DNA of 64,000 bases from Escherichia sp. ESNIH1. GTDB taxonomy: Bacteria > Pseudomonadota > Gammaproteobacteria > Enterobacterales > Enterobacteriaceae. The notes under the pieces are model-generated. The model worked only from the letters and a program-made list of their open reading frames with translations, had not been told where the DNA came from and did no database searches. This document shows, one piece after another, positions 8,687 through 20,560 of this stretch (positions within the stretch are counted from its first letter, which is position 1; each line of letters begins with the position of its first letter). The DNA lies in NCBI GenBank assembly GCA_002918705.1, contig PQKR01000006.1, positions 217,994 through 281,993 of the forward strand, written 5' to 3'. The translations under genes were made by a program, and so were the position numbers.

Positions 8687-9940
8687 CTACCCGGCGACGT
8701 TGACCGCAGGCGCACCGCGACGCTTGCTCTGACAGGCCGACAGGGTAAAGGCTGAGATAAGGGTAAAGGTCAGGGCTATCGCGCCCATGATGATATAGGT
8801 CTGCTCAAAGCCGATTTTGTCGTAGAGGATCCCCGCCGGGGATGAGACCACCACGTTGCCGACGTAGAGCATCGCCTGGTAGCCCAGCAGGTACATGGTG
8901 GCGTTAACGCGCTTATCGAAATGCTCGGCGATATATTTAAAGACCGACACCAGCAGGAGGCAGATCTCCAGACCATAGAGCGGCTTGAGCACGGAGATTA
9001 AGAGATGGGAATCACACAGCCCGGAGATAATCAGCCGCGCGCCAACCACCAGACCGACGATCAGCAGCCCGCGCTTGGCCCCGACGTAGTTCACAAACAT
9101 CGGGATGATCATGTACATCACAAACTCCATTCCCGACTGCACGGTACCCAGATAGCCAAACACGGCGTTGCCCTGGTGCACATCGTCAAAGAAGGTAACG
9201 AAGTAGCGGGAGAACTGCTGCTCGGCGATAAACATCATCCACGCCACGCCAGCCACGTAGAGGCAGAAGGCCCAGAACTTACGGTTTTTCAGCAGGGCAT
9301 AGACGTCGGCGGGAACGATCTTCTCCTTCGCCAGCACCTCGCCCGCACGCTCGGTTCGCGTATCCACCTTCAGGCTAAACAGCACCACCAGCATCACGAG
9401 GGAGGCCACGCTGCCCATAATGAAGTTATAGGCCGGAGAGAGGTTAAACAGCAGCCCGGAGAAGGAGGAGGCCACCGCCCAGCCCAGCGATCCCCACATG
9501 CGGATCTGGCCGAACTCCATGCCGTTCAGCCGGCTGTAGCGATCGGTATAGGATTCGCAGGCCGCAACGCCCGCGTACCAGGCGAAGCTTAAATAGATGG
9601 CGCCGACGACGATCCCCAGCAGCGTATTGGAGAGCAGCAGCGGCTGGTAGACGTAGATAAAGAACGGTGCCATCAGAGCCGACACGGCGACCACAAAATA
9701 GAGCAGATATTTGCTCATGCCGATCTTATCCAGAATGTAGCCGTAGATCGGTTTCAGGATCACCGAGAAGATGCCGTTGACGGCAAATACCGTGCCGATC
9801 ACCGTCCCGCTTAAGTTCGCTTTTTGCCCGAGCCAGATGGCCAGCAGCCCAATACTGGCTGACCAGGTAAAGAAGTAGAGAAAGATAAAGGAGCTGATTT
9901 TGTAATATTCAGTCCGGTTGGTTTTAATTATTTTATCCAT
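8687..9940 (-). CDS. MFS oligosaccharide:H+ symporter (LacY/RhiT-like)
   Basis: A membrane protein of 417 residues with twelve predicted hydrophobic segments. It resembles the oligosaccharide:proton symporter branch of the major facilitator superfamily, the group of LacY and the Dickeya rhamnogalacturonide carrier RhiT. Recognisable features are the YGYILDKIG loop between TM2 and TM3 and RIWGSLGWA-like RMWGSLGWA before TM5. It sits between the DUF2264 and GH88 genes with short gaps (37 and 32 bp), so it probably imports the oligosaccharide that the flanking hydrolases cleave. The exact sugar cannot be read from sequence. Confidence 0.85.
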   Translation of the reverse strand: MDKIIKTNRTEYYKISSFIFLYFFTWSASIGLLAIWLGQKANLSGTVIGTVFAVNGIFSVILKPIYGYILDKIGMSKYLLYFVVAVSALMAPFFIYVYQPLLLSNTLLGIVVGAIYLSFAWYAGVAACESYTDRYSRLNGMEFGQIRMWGSLGWAVASSFSGLLFNLSPAYNFIMGSVASLVMLVVLFSLKVDTRTERAGEVLAKEKIVPADVYALLKNRKFWAFCLYVAGVAWMMFIAEQQFSRYFVTFFDDVHQGNAVFGYLGTVQSGMEFVMYMIIPMFVNYVGAKRGLLIVGLVVGARLIISGLCDSHLLISVLKPLYGLEICLLLVSVFKYIAEHFDKRVNATMYLLGYQAMLYVGNVVVSSPAGILYDKIGFEQTYIIMGAIALTFTLISAFTLSACQSKRRGAPAVNVAG

Positions 9941-9977
9941 ACTATCCTCGACGAAAGCATGTAGGGGTCAGAGTTTT

Positions 9978-11789
9978 TTATAACGTAATGATTAACGCCG
10001 TTGGCTGGCCGGGGTGGCGCACCGTCAGCGTTTCGTTATCCAGAAGCACCTCTGGCACAGAGGTCATATCGCTGTATGTCGGATCGCCCGCGATAGCCGC
10101 GCAGCAGAGCCAGTGACGCCCCGGCCTCAGGGTGGCGGTAAGTACCGGGATCGCCGCACACTCGGCAAACATCACGCTGCTGTTGGGCGGGGTGATCACG
10201 CAGTCGCCGTGGCGTTCAAGGCCAAACGAGAGATCGTAGATAGCGCTGCTGCCGTTGGCGGCGTGAACTACGCAGCCGGAGGCCAGCGTCTGATGCGGGG
10301 CCTTCATCACCGCGAAACCGCCCTCAACGCTATTCAGATGGCGCGCGGTATCGATGCGGTGCAGGCGCAGATGACCGTCGCCGCAGGGGATCAGCCAGGT
10401 AGCAACCTGTACGTCGTGCCAGGGCGACCAACGCGAGAAGATGTACGCTTCATTGACCACCGTCTCGTCGCAGCCGCGGCGGCCCCGGTAGTACTCATCC
10501 CCCTCCGCCAGCAGCAGCATGCTGTCACAGGCGGCGTGCTTGATGCCGTAGCGCCCGCGTTCGATGGTGAAACCAAAGCGGCTGGAGTAGGCAAACTTGG
10601 TGTATTTCGCCTCGGTATTGACGTAGTTGTTCAGCTCAAGCTGGCCAGAGGCGAGCATGCAGACGTGCCGCGAGGCTTCGCTGTGCATCAGGATCTGTCC
10701 GGCATGGGGAAGCGCCCGCTGCGCCGCCAGCGCGGGTAAAGGCTGCTCCTCTGCCTGCCAGAACGGATGCCCTTCTGGTAGAGCGAGGATCAGGAACACC
10801 TTCAGCGCCCAGTAGGGTGAGCCGGGAGAGTTATAGTCTTCGCACATGGCGAGGTTCGGGTAGGCAAAGCCGAGGGTCAGAATGCCGTCCCGGTCAAAGA
10901 TAGGCTGCGCCAGCCACCAGCGCAGGTGGCGAAGAACGATCCCCTTCACTATCCCCGGCGTAAATACGTTCAGCTCAGCAAAGGCCACCCCGCTCCAGAA
11001 GGCCACCATCGCAAAACGGTAGGTCAGACTGCGGCCAAAAGGCACCGACTCCCCGCCCGCCGCCGACATAGTGATAAAGTCATGGGCGAACCGCTGCGCC
11101 CTCTCCTTCAGGGTGGCGGCACGATGCGGATCGTCCTCGGCGTTCAGCGTGGCGTAGATCAGGCCGTAGAAGTGAAACGCCATCGAGATGTAGTAATCTT
11201 TCGGTCGCCCCGGACCGTCTGAGTACCAGCCATCACCGAGGTAGTAAGCCTCCATCATCGTAAAGCGCCGCTCTACCGCATCGCGATCCCAGGGCAGCCC
11301 GGCGCGTTTAAAGCCGAGCTGCACCATAATGGCGAAGTAGTTCCAGTTGCTGTCGGGCATTTCGGCGTCGGTGATTTGATTCAGCCAGGCGTGGAGGTTC
11401 GCCTGCTCGCGCGGGGTAAAGCAGGCCAGCAGGCGGTCCTGCATCAGCGCCAGACCTAAGCCGTAGGCCGCCATCTCCACCAGCCGCTGGTCGTAAGGCC
11501 CGGTCTCGCCCCAGTAGCCTGGGCTGTGCGGATCGGTCCCCTGCTTGATGGCAGCGATGTATTTGGCGCTAAGCGGCGTCTCCTCGCCGCCAGCCAGCAG
11601 CGGAAACAGGCCCCACAGCGCCCGCGACAGCCCTTCCATATTGGCGATCTCAACGCTGTAGTGGGCGCAGGTATTACCTAACGCGAAGCGTGACTGCCCC
11701 TTGGGAAACTGCTTATCCAGCGCGCCCAGCATCTCCGTAACCAGCTCAACGACGTCCTGCCGGGATGACAATACATTTGATGTTTCCAT
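9978..11789 (-). CDS. DUF2264 protein, probable cytoplasmic glycoside hydrolase
   Basis: A protein of 603 residues with no signal peptide. The N-terminal two thirds form the DUF2264 alpha/alpha toroid domain, with motifs such as MEGLSRALWGLFPLLAGG, YWGETGPYDQRLVEMAAYG and MPDSNWNYF; the C-terminal third looks beta-rich. I recall DUF2264 proteins being placed in a CAZy beta-glucuronidase family (GH154), but cannot verify this here. It is the first gene of the three-gene operon, divergent from the AraC-type regulator with a 168-bp intergenic region. A role in releasing a uronic acid from imported oligosaccharides is inferred from its neighbours. Confidence 0.8.
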   Translation of the reverse strand: METSNVLSSRQDVVELVTEMLGALDKQFPKGQSRFALGNTCAHYSVEIANMEGLSRALWGLFPLLAGGEETPLSAKYIAAIKQGTDPHSPGYWGETGPYDQRLVEMAAYGLGLALMQDRLLACFTPREQANLHAWLNQITDAEMPDSNWNYFAIMVQLGFKRAGLPWDRDAVERRFTMMEAYYLGDGWYSDGPGRPKDYYISMAFHFYGLIYATLNAEDDPHRAATLKERAQRFAHDFITMSAAGGESVPFGRSLTYRFAMVAFWSGVAFAELNVFTPGIVKGIVLRHLRWWLAQPIFDRDGILTLGFAYPNLAMCEDYNSPGSPYWALKVFLILALPEGHPFWQAEEQPLPALAAQRALPHAGQILMHSEASRHVCMLASGQLELNNYVNTEAKYTKFAYSSRFGFTIERGRYGIKHAACDSMLLLAEGDEYYRGRRGCDETVVNEAYIFSRWSPWHDVQVATWLIPCGDGHLRLHRIDTARHLNSVEGGFAVMKAPHQTLASGCVVHAANGSSAIYDLSFGLERHGDCVITPPNSSVMFAECAAIPVLTATLRPGRHWLCCAAIAGDPTYSDMTSVPEVLLDNETLTVRHPGQPTALIITL

Positions 11790-11957
11790 TTCCGCATCAG
11801 CCTCTTAACAAAGTGGCTCAAGGATAGTGAATCGCTGGCGCGTAGAAATGTTAGCCACGTCACAGCCGGGAGAGATGAATAAACTCGCAGTTGAGAAAAT
11901 TTAAAAAGGTGGTTTATAAAGACGTGCAGAGGGGTAAAAGTTGAGTTTTATTGCACT

Positions 11958-12797
11958 ATGCGCGATGAGCCAAAATCTGACTATCTGGAGCTGATTACCT
12001 TAAACGATGCCGTCGCATCGTTCAGCCGCCTGTTTGCTAATACCGTGCGCTATCACCACTGGCACCAGTGCCTGGAGATCCTCTACGTTGAGGAGGGCTT
12101 CGGGGTGGCGATCGTCGATAACCGTCACTACACCATGCGGCCGGGGCGGTTCTTCTTCTTTCCGCCCTTTACCCTGCACAAGGTGAGGGTGGATGAGCAG
12201 GCCGAGGCGATCTACCGGCGCACCATTATCCATCTCGATCACCACGCGGTGCTGAAGGCGCTGCGTGATTTTCCCCTGGCCCAGCAGCGGTTGCAGACGC
12301 TCTCCCGACGCGGCGGCCCGGCGTGGGTGGCGGACGTTGCCGCCTGCCATAGCCATATCGACTATCTGTTTAGCTGCTACCCGCAGCCGATGAACAGTGA
12401 AAGCGTCGCCAGCCTGCTCATCAGCCTGTTTGCCATGCTGCCCGCCGATCGCGACGGCACGCCTGGCGACAGCCGCAGCATTGCTAGCCAGGCGATGTTC
12501 TGGCTCGATGAGCACTATCAGCATAAATTTAGCCTCGACGCCCTGGCGAACGAGCTGGGCAAGTCGCGCAGCTACGTGTCGCGAAAGTTTCATGCCGAAA
12601 CGGGCGAGAAGATCCACGACTATCTGAATACGCTGCGGCTACGCAAGGCCTGCGAGTGCCTGCTGCACAGCGATGAGAGCGTGCGTGACATCGCCGCACG
12701 GGTGGGCTTTTCCGACGTGACCTGGTTTATTAGCTCGTTTAAGCGAGGCATCGGCGAGACGCCGCTCCAGTATCGGAAAAATCACTCGGCGGCGTAG
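11958..12797 (+). CDS. AraC-family regulator of the GH88 cluster
   Basis: A protein of 279 residues with an N-terminal cupin-like sensing domain (HHWHQCLEILYVEEG and RPGRFFFFPPFTLHKV, about residues 30-85). The C-terminal pair of helix-turn-helix motifs of the AraC/XylS family covers about residues 180-275 (FSLDALANELGKSRSYVSRKF; ESVRDIAARVGFSDVTWFISSFKR). It is transcribed divergently from the DUF2264-MFS-GH88 operon, the usual layout for a local substrate-responsive activator. The effector is probably the imported sugar or a breakdown product, which is inference. The gene ends 5 bp from the convergent yoaG-like gene. Confidence 0.88.
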   Translation: MRDEPKSDYLELITLNDAVASFSRLFANTVRYHHWHQCLEILYVEEGFGVAIVDNRHYTMRPGRFFFFPPFTLHKVRVDEQAEAIYRRTIIHLDHHAVLKALRDFPLAQQRLQTLSRRGGPAWVADVAACHSHIDYLFSCYPQPMNSESVASLLISLFAMLPADRDGTPGDSRSIASQAMFWLDEHYQHKFSLDALANELGKSRSYVSRKFHAETGEKIHDYLNTLRLRKACECLLHSDESVRDIAARVGFSDVTWFISSFKRGIGETPLQYRKNHSAA

Positions 12798-12802
12798 GGC
12801 AT

Positions 12803-13141
12803 TTACCAGCCGCAGACGTTGGTCTCTTCGTCTGATTCATAGCCGCGTACGATATTAATCAGATCCTTCACCGTGTCCGCCGCCGTGGTGGCGTCTTCTA
12901 ATTCAGCAAGGCGGGAAAAGTCTTTATCGGCCGATACGCCGTTGTTGTTGTTCGTTACCGTCAACGTAAAACCTTTCTCGCTTTCACTTTTATCTGCCAG
13001 CGTGTTGATAAGCTCCGCTACCGCCGTATGGGCGAGAGCCGGGACGTAGAGCGACATCGGTTTCAGGTAAACCTTCTCTGCCGTTGCGCCGCTGCTGCCG
13101 TGTGTAATCGCTAAGGCGTAGCCTCTGTTTTCCGTGGTCAT
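12803..13141 (-). CDS. YoaG-like protein with two tandem DUF1869 domains
   Basis: A protein of 112 residues starting at ATG 13141 (MTTENRGYALAITH); the longer upstream frame overlaps the cupin gene and is not supported. The C-terminal half (about residues 58-112, FTLTVTNNNNGVSADKDF ... NVCGW) matches E. coli YoaG, a 60-residue DUF1869 protein ending in the same VCGW. The N-terminal half (residues 8-51) aligns to it without gaps (YALAITHGSSGATAEK against FTLTVTNNNNGVSADK), so the gene is an internal duplication. It is 10 bp downstream of the YeaR-like gene, reproducing the E. coli yeaR-yoaG operon, which responds to nitrate and nitric oxide. Function is unknown. Confidence 0.82.
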   Translation of the reverse strand: MTTENRGYALAITHGSSGATAEKVYLKPMSLYVPALAHTAVAELINTLADKSESEKGFTLTVTNNNNGVSADKDFSRLAELEDATTAADTVKDLINIVRGYESDEETNVCGW

Positions 13142-13151
13142 GATATCTACC

Positions 13152-13484
13152 TCAACCTTCAATGAGTACGTTAGGATCGACCCAAAAATCGACGTTAAAT
13201 ACCGTATCGTCAGACAGGGCTTCGATGCGGTGCCACTTCTCTGCCGGAAAGACGCCAAACTGCCCTGCCTCAATGGTCAGGGTCTCCACCGGCTCCGGGC
13301 TGGTCTCATCGGCATACCCGTAATAGCGGATAGTGCCCCGCATGACGCAGAGGCGTGGGTTAACGCCCTGGCGGGTCCCCGCGTCCAGATGCCGTTGCCA
13401 GATGGAGGCCGGTGCGGTCTCTTTTGTCCACAGGGGCGTCGAGCGAACGTGAACATAGTGGGTAGGTATGACAATGCGCTGCAT
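13152..13484 (-). CDS. yeaR: YeaR-like DUF1971 cupin protein
   Basis: Cupin-fold protein of 110 residues (MQRIVIPTHYVHVRSTPLWT start, GQFGVFPAEKWHRIEALSDD core) of the DUF1971/TehB C-terminal-like family, to which E. coli YeaR belongs. The next gene is a YoaG homologue, so the pair corresponds to yeaR-yoaG. In E. coli that operon is induced by nitrate through NarL and by nitric oxide through relief of NsrR repression. Upstream I see a usable -10 (TATGAT, reverse strand 13534-13529) and a single NsrR-like half-site (GGTATAT), but no full palindrome. The gene lies next to parE here, unlike in K-12, so an orthology label is provisional. Confidence 0.75.
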   Translation of the reverse strand: MQRIVIPTHYVHVRSTPLWTKETAPASIWQRHLDAGTRQGVNPRLCVMRGTIRYYGYADETSPEPVETLTIEAGQFGVFPAEKWHRIEALSDDTVFNVDFWVDPNVLIEG

Positions 13485-13583
13485 GTTTCATCCTCTTGGT
13501 AAGGGTTTTGGAGAAACTTCTCTTGCAGATCATATACCTGTTAAAAGGGGAAAGTGAGTCGCCTAAAGGGGTAGCGGAGGGGG

Positions 13584-13611
13584 TAAAAAAAAGCCCCGCA
13601 CTGCGGGGCTG
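13584..13611 (-). terminator. Rho-independent terminator of parE
   Basis: On the reverse strand AGCCCCGCAGTGCGGGGCT followed by a run of eight T, placed just after the parE stop codon. Confidence 0.92.
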
Positions 13612-13616
13612 GTGTA

Positions 13617-16125
<2,509 letters not shown>

Positions 16126-16126
<1 letters not shown>

Positions 16127-16953
16127 CAGTAGCCTTCTGACGCTGTGTCAGGGCTGAAGCGGCTGCTCTGCAGGCGGCTGACTTCGGTATGCAGCGTGCC
16201 GTCGGCGTTGAGCTCCAGCCAGCGCCAGCCCGGCGCGATGGTATCCAGCGTAAAGTTGGCGCAGTGCGGCTTAAACTGGACGCAGGTCGAAGGCGTCGCC
16301 AGCAGGCGGCGGCCGTTCCAGTCGAGATCCTGCTCCTGATGAATATGGCCGCACAGCAGGTGTCTGACGCGGGGATAGCGCACCAGCACGTTATCCAGCT
16401 CCTGCGAGTTACGCAGGCTATGCTGATCCAGCCAGCTGCATCCCGCCGGCAGCGGATGGTGATGCAGCAGCAGCAGCGTGTAGCGCTCCGGCACCTCCGC
16501 CAGCTTTTTCTCCAGCCACTCCAGCTGAAACTCACTCAGTTCACCGTGTGGAACGCCAAACACCTGGCTGTCGAGCAGCAGTATCTGCCAGTTGTCACCG
16601 GCAAAGACCCGCTTGGCACCCGAGATGCCGGCCTCCTGCAGCGCGCTGTACATCGCGGGCTGGAAGTCATGATTGCCGGGCAGCCATACGCAGGGCACGT
16701 CAAAGCTGGCGATACCCTCAGCAAAGTGCTGATAGGCCGCAGCAGAGTGATCCTGTGCCAGATCGCCGGTAGCGACAATCAAATCGCAGTGACGCCGCTC
16801 GGCCCGGATGGCTTCCAATACCGCCTGATAGCTCTCCCAGGTATTGACCCCTAACAGCGTTTCATGCTTTTCGGCAAACAGGTGAGTATCGGTTATTTGT
16901 AAGATCCTGATACTGGCCTCACCCGCCAGATTCAGGTTTAACAGGCTTTCCAA
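16126..16953 (-). CDS. cpdA: 3',5'-cyclic-AMP phosphodiesterase CpdA
   Basis: Metallophosphoesterase of 275 residues, equal to E. coli CpdA, which hydrolyses cAMP to AMP in the cytoplasm. The binuclear metal-site motifs are Asp22-x-His24 (QITDTHLF), [17 protein letters not shown], the LLHHHPLP loop and [11 protein letters not shown]. It lies between yqiB and yqiA. Because it lowers cAMP it affects CRP-dependent catabolic genes, possibly including the sugar cluster nearby. Confidence 0.97.
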
Positions 16954-16981
16954 ATGGTGTCCTTAGGTAGGTTTCACGATG

Positions 16982-17404
16982 CTAACAAACCGGAATCGCC
17001 ATTGCTCCATGTGCTAAACAGTACCTAAGCCAGTCGGCCAGAAACTGATTAATTTGATGCTTTTCGTCGCGTTGGTGCAACTTTTTATTTGGGTAATCAT
17101 ACCGCGCTTTAAAGCGAAAGATCTGCTGGCTTGAACACACTTCAGCGACCATAGCATCGTGATAGAGGCGTACCGTTAACGACGGCATGCTCCAGTAGCT
17201 GATCGCCGGTGCTGTCTGCACGATTTCCACCAGCGTAGTGTAGCGGGTTGATTCTGTAATCGTTACTCGGTATTGCGCATTGGCCACCTGATAGCTCACT
17301 GTTTCGCCGGGTGCGTCATTGCGTGGCAGCAGGCGGCGTAGCTGGGCGAAGTTGGTTTCGCACAGGCGCATCATTTCAGGAAAGTCAGGTGTATAACGCT
17401 TCAT
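16982..17404 (-). CDS. yqiB: YqiB, DUF1249 protein
   Basis: A protein of 140 residues from ATG 17404 ([20 protein letters not shown]), identical in length to E. coli YqiB. Its start overlaps the nudF stop in an ATGA arrangement, so the upstream frame extension of three residues is not used. It is a soluble DUF1249 protein with the conserved [20 protein letters not shown] stretch. Function is unknown; the position between nudF and cpdA is conserved in enterobacteria. Confidence 0.94.
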   Translation of the reverse strand: MKRYTPDFPEMMRLCETNFAQLRRLLPRNDAPGETVSYQVANAQYRVTITESTRYTTLVEIVQTAPAISYWSMPSLTVRLYHDAMVAEVCSSQQIFRFKARYDYPNKKLHQRDEKHQINQFLADWLRYCLAHGAMAIPVC

Positions 17405-18033
17405 TTTTTCCACTCAGTTCTCAACTTTTCGTAGTGCAGCTGCAGCCATTGCAGGGCAATGACCGACGCGGCGTTGTCTATTTTCCCCTCTTCAACCCAC
17501 TGGTAAGCCTGCTCCCGGCTCACCACATGAACACGAATATCTTCGTTTTCGTCCACCAGGCCATGTATACCTTTGGCCTGGGTGGCATCCACTTCGCCAA
17601 CCATTAACGATAAGCGCTCGCTGGTGCCGCCGGGGCTGGCCAGATAGCTCATAAACGCTTTTACCCGGCCAACCTGCAGCCCGGCCTCTTCTACCGCTTC
17701 GCGACGGGCCACGTCTTCCACGCTCTCGCCCTCTTCGATCATGCCAGCAACCAGCTCCAGTAGCCAAGGCGTTTCACTGGTCTCATAGGCCGGAATGCGG
17801 ATCTGCTCAATCAGTACAACCTCGTCGCGCACGAGGTCATAGGGTAGCAAGACGGCAGCGTGGCCGCGCTCAAAAATTTCACGCGTGACCTCACCGCTCA
17901 TCTCACCGTTAAAAAGCCGATGGCGAAAGCGCCAGCGCTCCAGTGAAAAAAAACCGTTATAGAGTGTTTCGCGTGCAATAATTTCTACATCATTTTTCGT
18001 GAAAGTCACTGCTGATGGCGCTGGTTTCTTCAT
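17401..18033 (-). CDS. nudF: ADP-ribose pyrophosphatase NudF
   Basis: Nudix hydrolase of 210 residues that cleaves ADP-ribose to AMP and ribose 5-phosphate. The Nudix box is complete: [22 protein letters not shown]. It is the first gene of the nudF-yqiB-cpdA-yqiA-parE block and is divergent from tolC, with about 200 bp between the start codons. The N-terminal dozen residues differ from E. coli ([11 protein letters not shown]), which is normal variation for this protein. Confidence 0.96.
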   Translation of the reverse strand: MKKPAPSAVTFTKNDVEIIARETLYNGFFSLERWRFRHRLFNGEMSGEVTREIFERGHAAVLLPYDLVRDEVVLIEQIRIPAYETSETPWLLELVAGMIEEGESVEDVARREAVEEAGLQVGRVKAFMSYLASPGGTSERLSLMVGEVDATQAKGIHGLVDENEDIRVHVVSREQAYQWVEEGKIDNAASVIALQWLQLHYEKLRTEWKK

Positions 18034-18237
18034 GGTTTCATCCTGCTGGTAAATAATGACGAAATTATGGATTTCCAGTCTGTAAGACTGCCGTTTCCCA
18101 TGCTATATGGTAGATTGGTGCAAATTAACGCCGGATGGCACTTAACGCCAACCTTTTGCAGCGGCACTTTCTGCTAGAATCGGCCTTATTTTTTTAATTT
18201 CATTAGCGCTAACAAAGCTTCGTAACAAGGAATGCAA

Positions 18238-19698
18238 ATGAAGAAATTGCTCCCCATGCTTATCGGCCTGAGCCTGGCCGCTTTCAGTACGATGAGTCAG
18301 GCAGAGAACCTGCTTCAGGTTTATCAGCAAGCGCGTCTCAGTAACCCTGAACTGCGCAGATCTGCCGCGGATCGCGATGCCGCATTTGAGAAAATCAACG
18401 AAGCGCGCAGCCCATTACTGCCCCAGCTCGGTTTAGGCGCAGACTACACCTACAGCAACGGGTTCCGCGACCAGAATGGTCTCGATAGCAACTCTACCAG
18501 CGCCTCTTTACAGCTGACGCAGACCCTGTTCGATATGTCAAAATGGCGTGCCCTGACCCTGCAAGAGAAATCGGCGGGCATTCAGGATGTCACGTTCCAG
18601 ACCGATCAGCAGACGCTGATCCTTAACACCGCTACTGCCTATTTTAACGTATTAAGCGCCATCGATGCGCTCTCTTATACACAAGCGCAGAAACAGGCTA
18701 TCTATCGCCAGCTGGATCAAACCACCCAGCGCTTCAACGTAGGCCTGGTTGCCATTACCGACGTGCAGAACGCCCGCTCTCAGTACGATACCGTGCTGGC
18801 AGACGAAGTGACCGCCCGTAACAACCTGGACAACGCCGTTGAGCAGCTGCGTCAGGTAACCGGTAACTACTATCCGGAGCTGGCGTCGCTGAACGTCGAC
18901 CGCTTCCAGACCGATAAGCCGCAGCCGGTGAATGCCCTGCTGAAAGAGGCCGAGAGCCGTAACCTCTCCCTGTTACAGGCACGCCTCTCCCAGGATCTGG
19001 CTCGCGAGCAGATCCGTCTGGCGCAGGATGGTCATCTGCCAACCCTGGATTTAACCGCCTCAAGCAGCGTCTCTGACACCTCCTACAGCGGCTCCCGCAC
19101 CAGCGGTCCCCAGGGTTCGGCCTATGACGACAGCAACATCGGTCAGAACAAGGTCGGCCTGAGCTTCTCCCTGCCGCTCTATCAGGGTGGTCTGGTGAAC
19201 TCCCAGGTGAAACAGGCGCAGTACAACTTTGTTGGCGCAAGCGAGCAGCTGGAGACCGCCCACCGCAGCGTGGTGCAGACCGTGCGCTCCTCCTATAACA
19301 ACGTTAACGCCTCCATCAGCAGCATCAACGCCTACAAACAGTCCGTGGTCTCTGCCCAGAGCTCGCTGGATGCCACCGAAGCAGGCTACTCGGTGGGTAC
19401 CCGTACCATCGTTGACGTACTGGATGCGACCACTACGCTCTATAACGCCAAGCAGCAGCTCTCTAGCGCGCGTTACAACTATCTGATTAACCAGCTGAGA
19501 ATTAAATCTGCTCTCGGTACGCTGAACGAGCAGGACCTGCTGGCCCTGAACGGCGCCTTGGGTAAACCGGTCGCCACCACGCCTGAAGCCGTCGCCCCGT
19601 CCACGCCTGAACAGGACGCGCGCGTGCAGAACAGCGCCCCGGATAGCAACGGTGATGCTAACGGTAACGGCCTGCTCAACGCCGCGCTGCCACGCTAA
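18238..19698 (+). CDS. tolC: Outer membrane efflux channel TolC
   Basis: Trimeric outer-membrane channel-tunnel used by AcrAB, type I secretion and other tripartite pumps. I place the start at ATG 18238 because AAGGA lies six bases upstream; the ATG at 18232 is too close to that site. A Sec signal peptide (MKKLLPMLIGLSLAAFSTMSQA) precedes mature ENLLQVYQQARLSNPELR. The two OEP repeat halves are present, and the C-terminal tail (about 50 residues) differs most from E. coli, as is usual. The length is 486 residues against 493 in E. coli. A GC-rich hairpin follows at 19731. Confidence 0.97.
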   Translation: MKKLLPMLIGLSLAAFSTMSQAENLLQVYQQARLSNPELRRSAADRDAAFEKINEARSPLLPQLGLGADYTYSNGFRDQNGLDSNSTSASLQLTQTLFDMSKWRALTLQEKSAGIQDVTFQTDQQTLILNTATAYFNVLSAIDALSYTQAQKQAIYRQLDQTTQRFNVGLVAITDVQNARSQYDTVLADEVTARNNLDNAVEQLRQVTGNYYPELASLNVDRFQTDKPQPVNALLKEAESRNLSLLQARLSQDLAREQIRLAQDGHLPTLDLTASSSVSDTSYSGSRTSGPQGSAYDDSNIGQNKVGLSFSLPLYQGGLVNSQVKQAQYNFVGASEQLETAHRSVVQTVRSSYNNVNASISSINAYKQSVVSAQSSLDATEAGYSVGTRTIVDVLDATTTLYNAKQQLSSARYNYLINQLRIKSALGTLNEQDLLALNGALGKPVATTPEAVAPSTPEQDARVQNSAPDSNGDANGNGLLNAALPR

Positions 19699-19730
19699 GC
19701 GCGCGTTTGAAATTGCTATGAAAACGAGAT

Positions 19731-19750
19731 GGGGGCGCTTGCCCCCGTTT
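19731..19750 (+). terminator. tolC hairpin terminator
   Basis: The hairpin gggggc-gctt-gccccc is followed by gtttc, about 30 bases after the tolC stop. The T-tract is short, so termination may be partial. Confidence 0.6.
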
Positions 19751-19880
19751 CAACGTAAGACAACGTAAAGATCCCTGCTCCATACCCGCATTCCGCCTCA
19801 TTCCGCTTCAATTTCGACCACTCATCCTCTATCCTGAACAGTAGCTACCTCGCTTTAACTCTGGGTTTTAAAAGAGACAT

Positions 19881-20555
19881 ATGAAACGGACAAAAACGAT
19901 TAATCATGCGACGTTCCGCAAAAGCTGGGGCGCTCGTCACCTTACCCCTGTCGCTTTCGCCCTTACCGCCGCATTTATGCTGGCGGGCTGCGAACAGAGC
20001 GATGAGACGGTATCGATGTATCAAAACGCTGATGACTGCTCGACCGCAAATCCGGGTAAAAGCGCCGAATGTACTACCGCGTACAACAATGCCCTGAAAG
20101 AGGCCGAGCGCACCGCGCCGAAATATAAGACGCGTGAAGATTGCGTCGCCGAGTTTGGTGAAGGCCAGTGCCAGCAGGCGCCAGCCCAGGCGGGCGTCGC
20201 GCCGGAGAACCAGGCTCAGGCCCAGCAGAGCAGCGGCAGCTTCTGGATGCCGCTGATGGCGGGCTACATGATGGGACGCCTGATGGGCGGCGGTGCGGGC
20301 TTCGCCCAGCAGCCGCTGTTTAGCTCGCGTAACCCAGCCAGCCCGGCCTACGGCCAGTACACCGACGCCTCGGGTAAAAGCTACGGCGCAGCCCAGCCAG
20401 GCCGCACCGCGACCGTACCCAAAACCGCGCTGGCCCCGAAACCCGCGACCACCTCTACGGTAACGCGTGGCGGCTTCGGTGAGTCGGTTGCCAAACAGTC
20501 CACTATGCAGCGTAGCGCCGTCGGCACCTCCTCTTCACGCTCTATGGGGGGTTAA
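19881..20555 (+). CDS. ygiB: YgiB, UPF0441 probable lipoprotein
   Basis: A protein of 224 residues, very similar to E. coli YgiB. A positively charged N-terminus is followed by a hydrophobic stretch ending in a lipobox (FMLAGC, Cys37), so it is probably lipid-anchored. A central segment [23 protein letters not shown] is strongly conserved, and the C-terminus is Ser/Thr/Gly-rich. It ends 5 bp before ygiC, so the two are co-transcribed. In E. coli they form part of the tolC-ygiABC operon controlled by MarA/SoxS/Rob. The molecular role is unknown. Confidence 0.94.
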   Translation: MKRTKTINHATFRKSWGARHLTPVAFALTAAFMLAGCEQSDETVSMYQNADDCSTANPGKSAECTTAYNNALKEAERTAPKYKTREDCVAEFGEGQCQQAPAQAGVAPENQAQAQQSSGSFWMPLMAGYMMGRLMGGGAGFAQQPLFSSRNPASPAYGQYTDASGKSYGAAQPGRTATVPKTALAPKPATTSTVTRGGFGESVAKQSTMQRSAVGTSSSRSMGG

Positions 20556-20560
20556 GCCTC

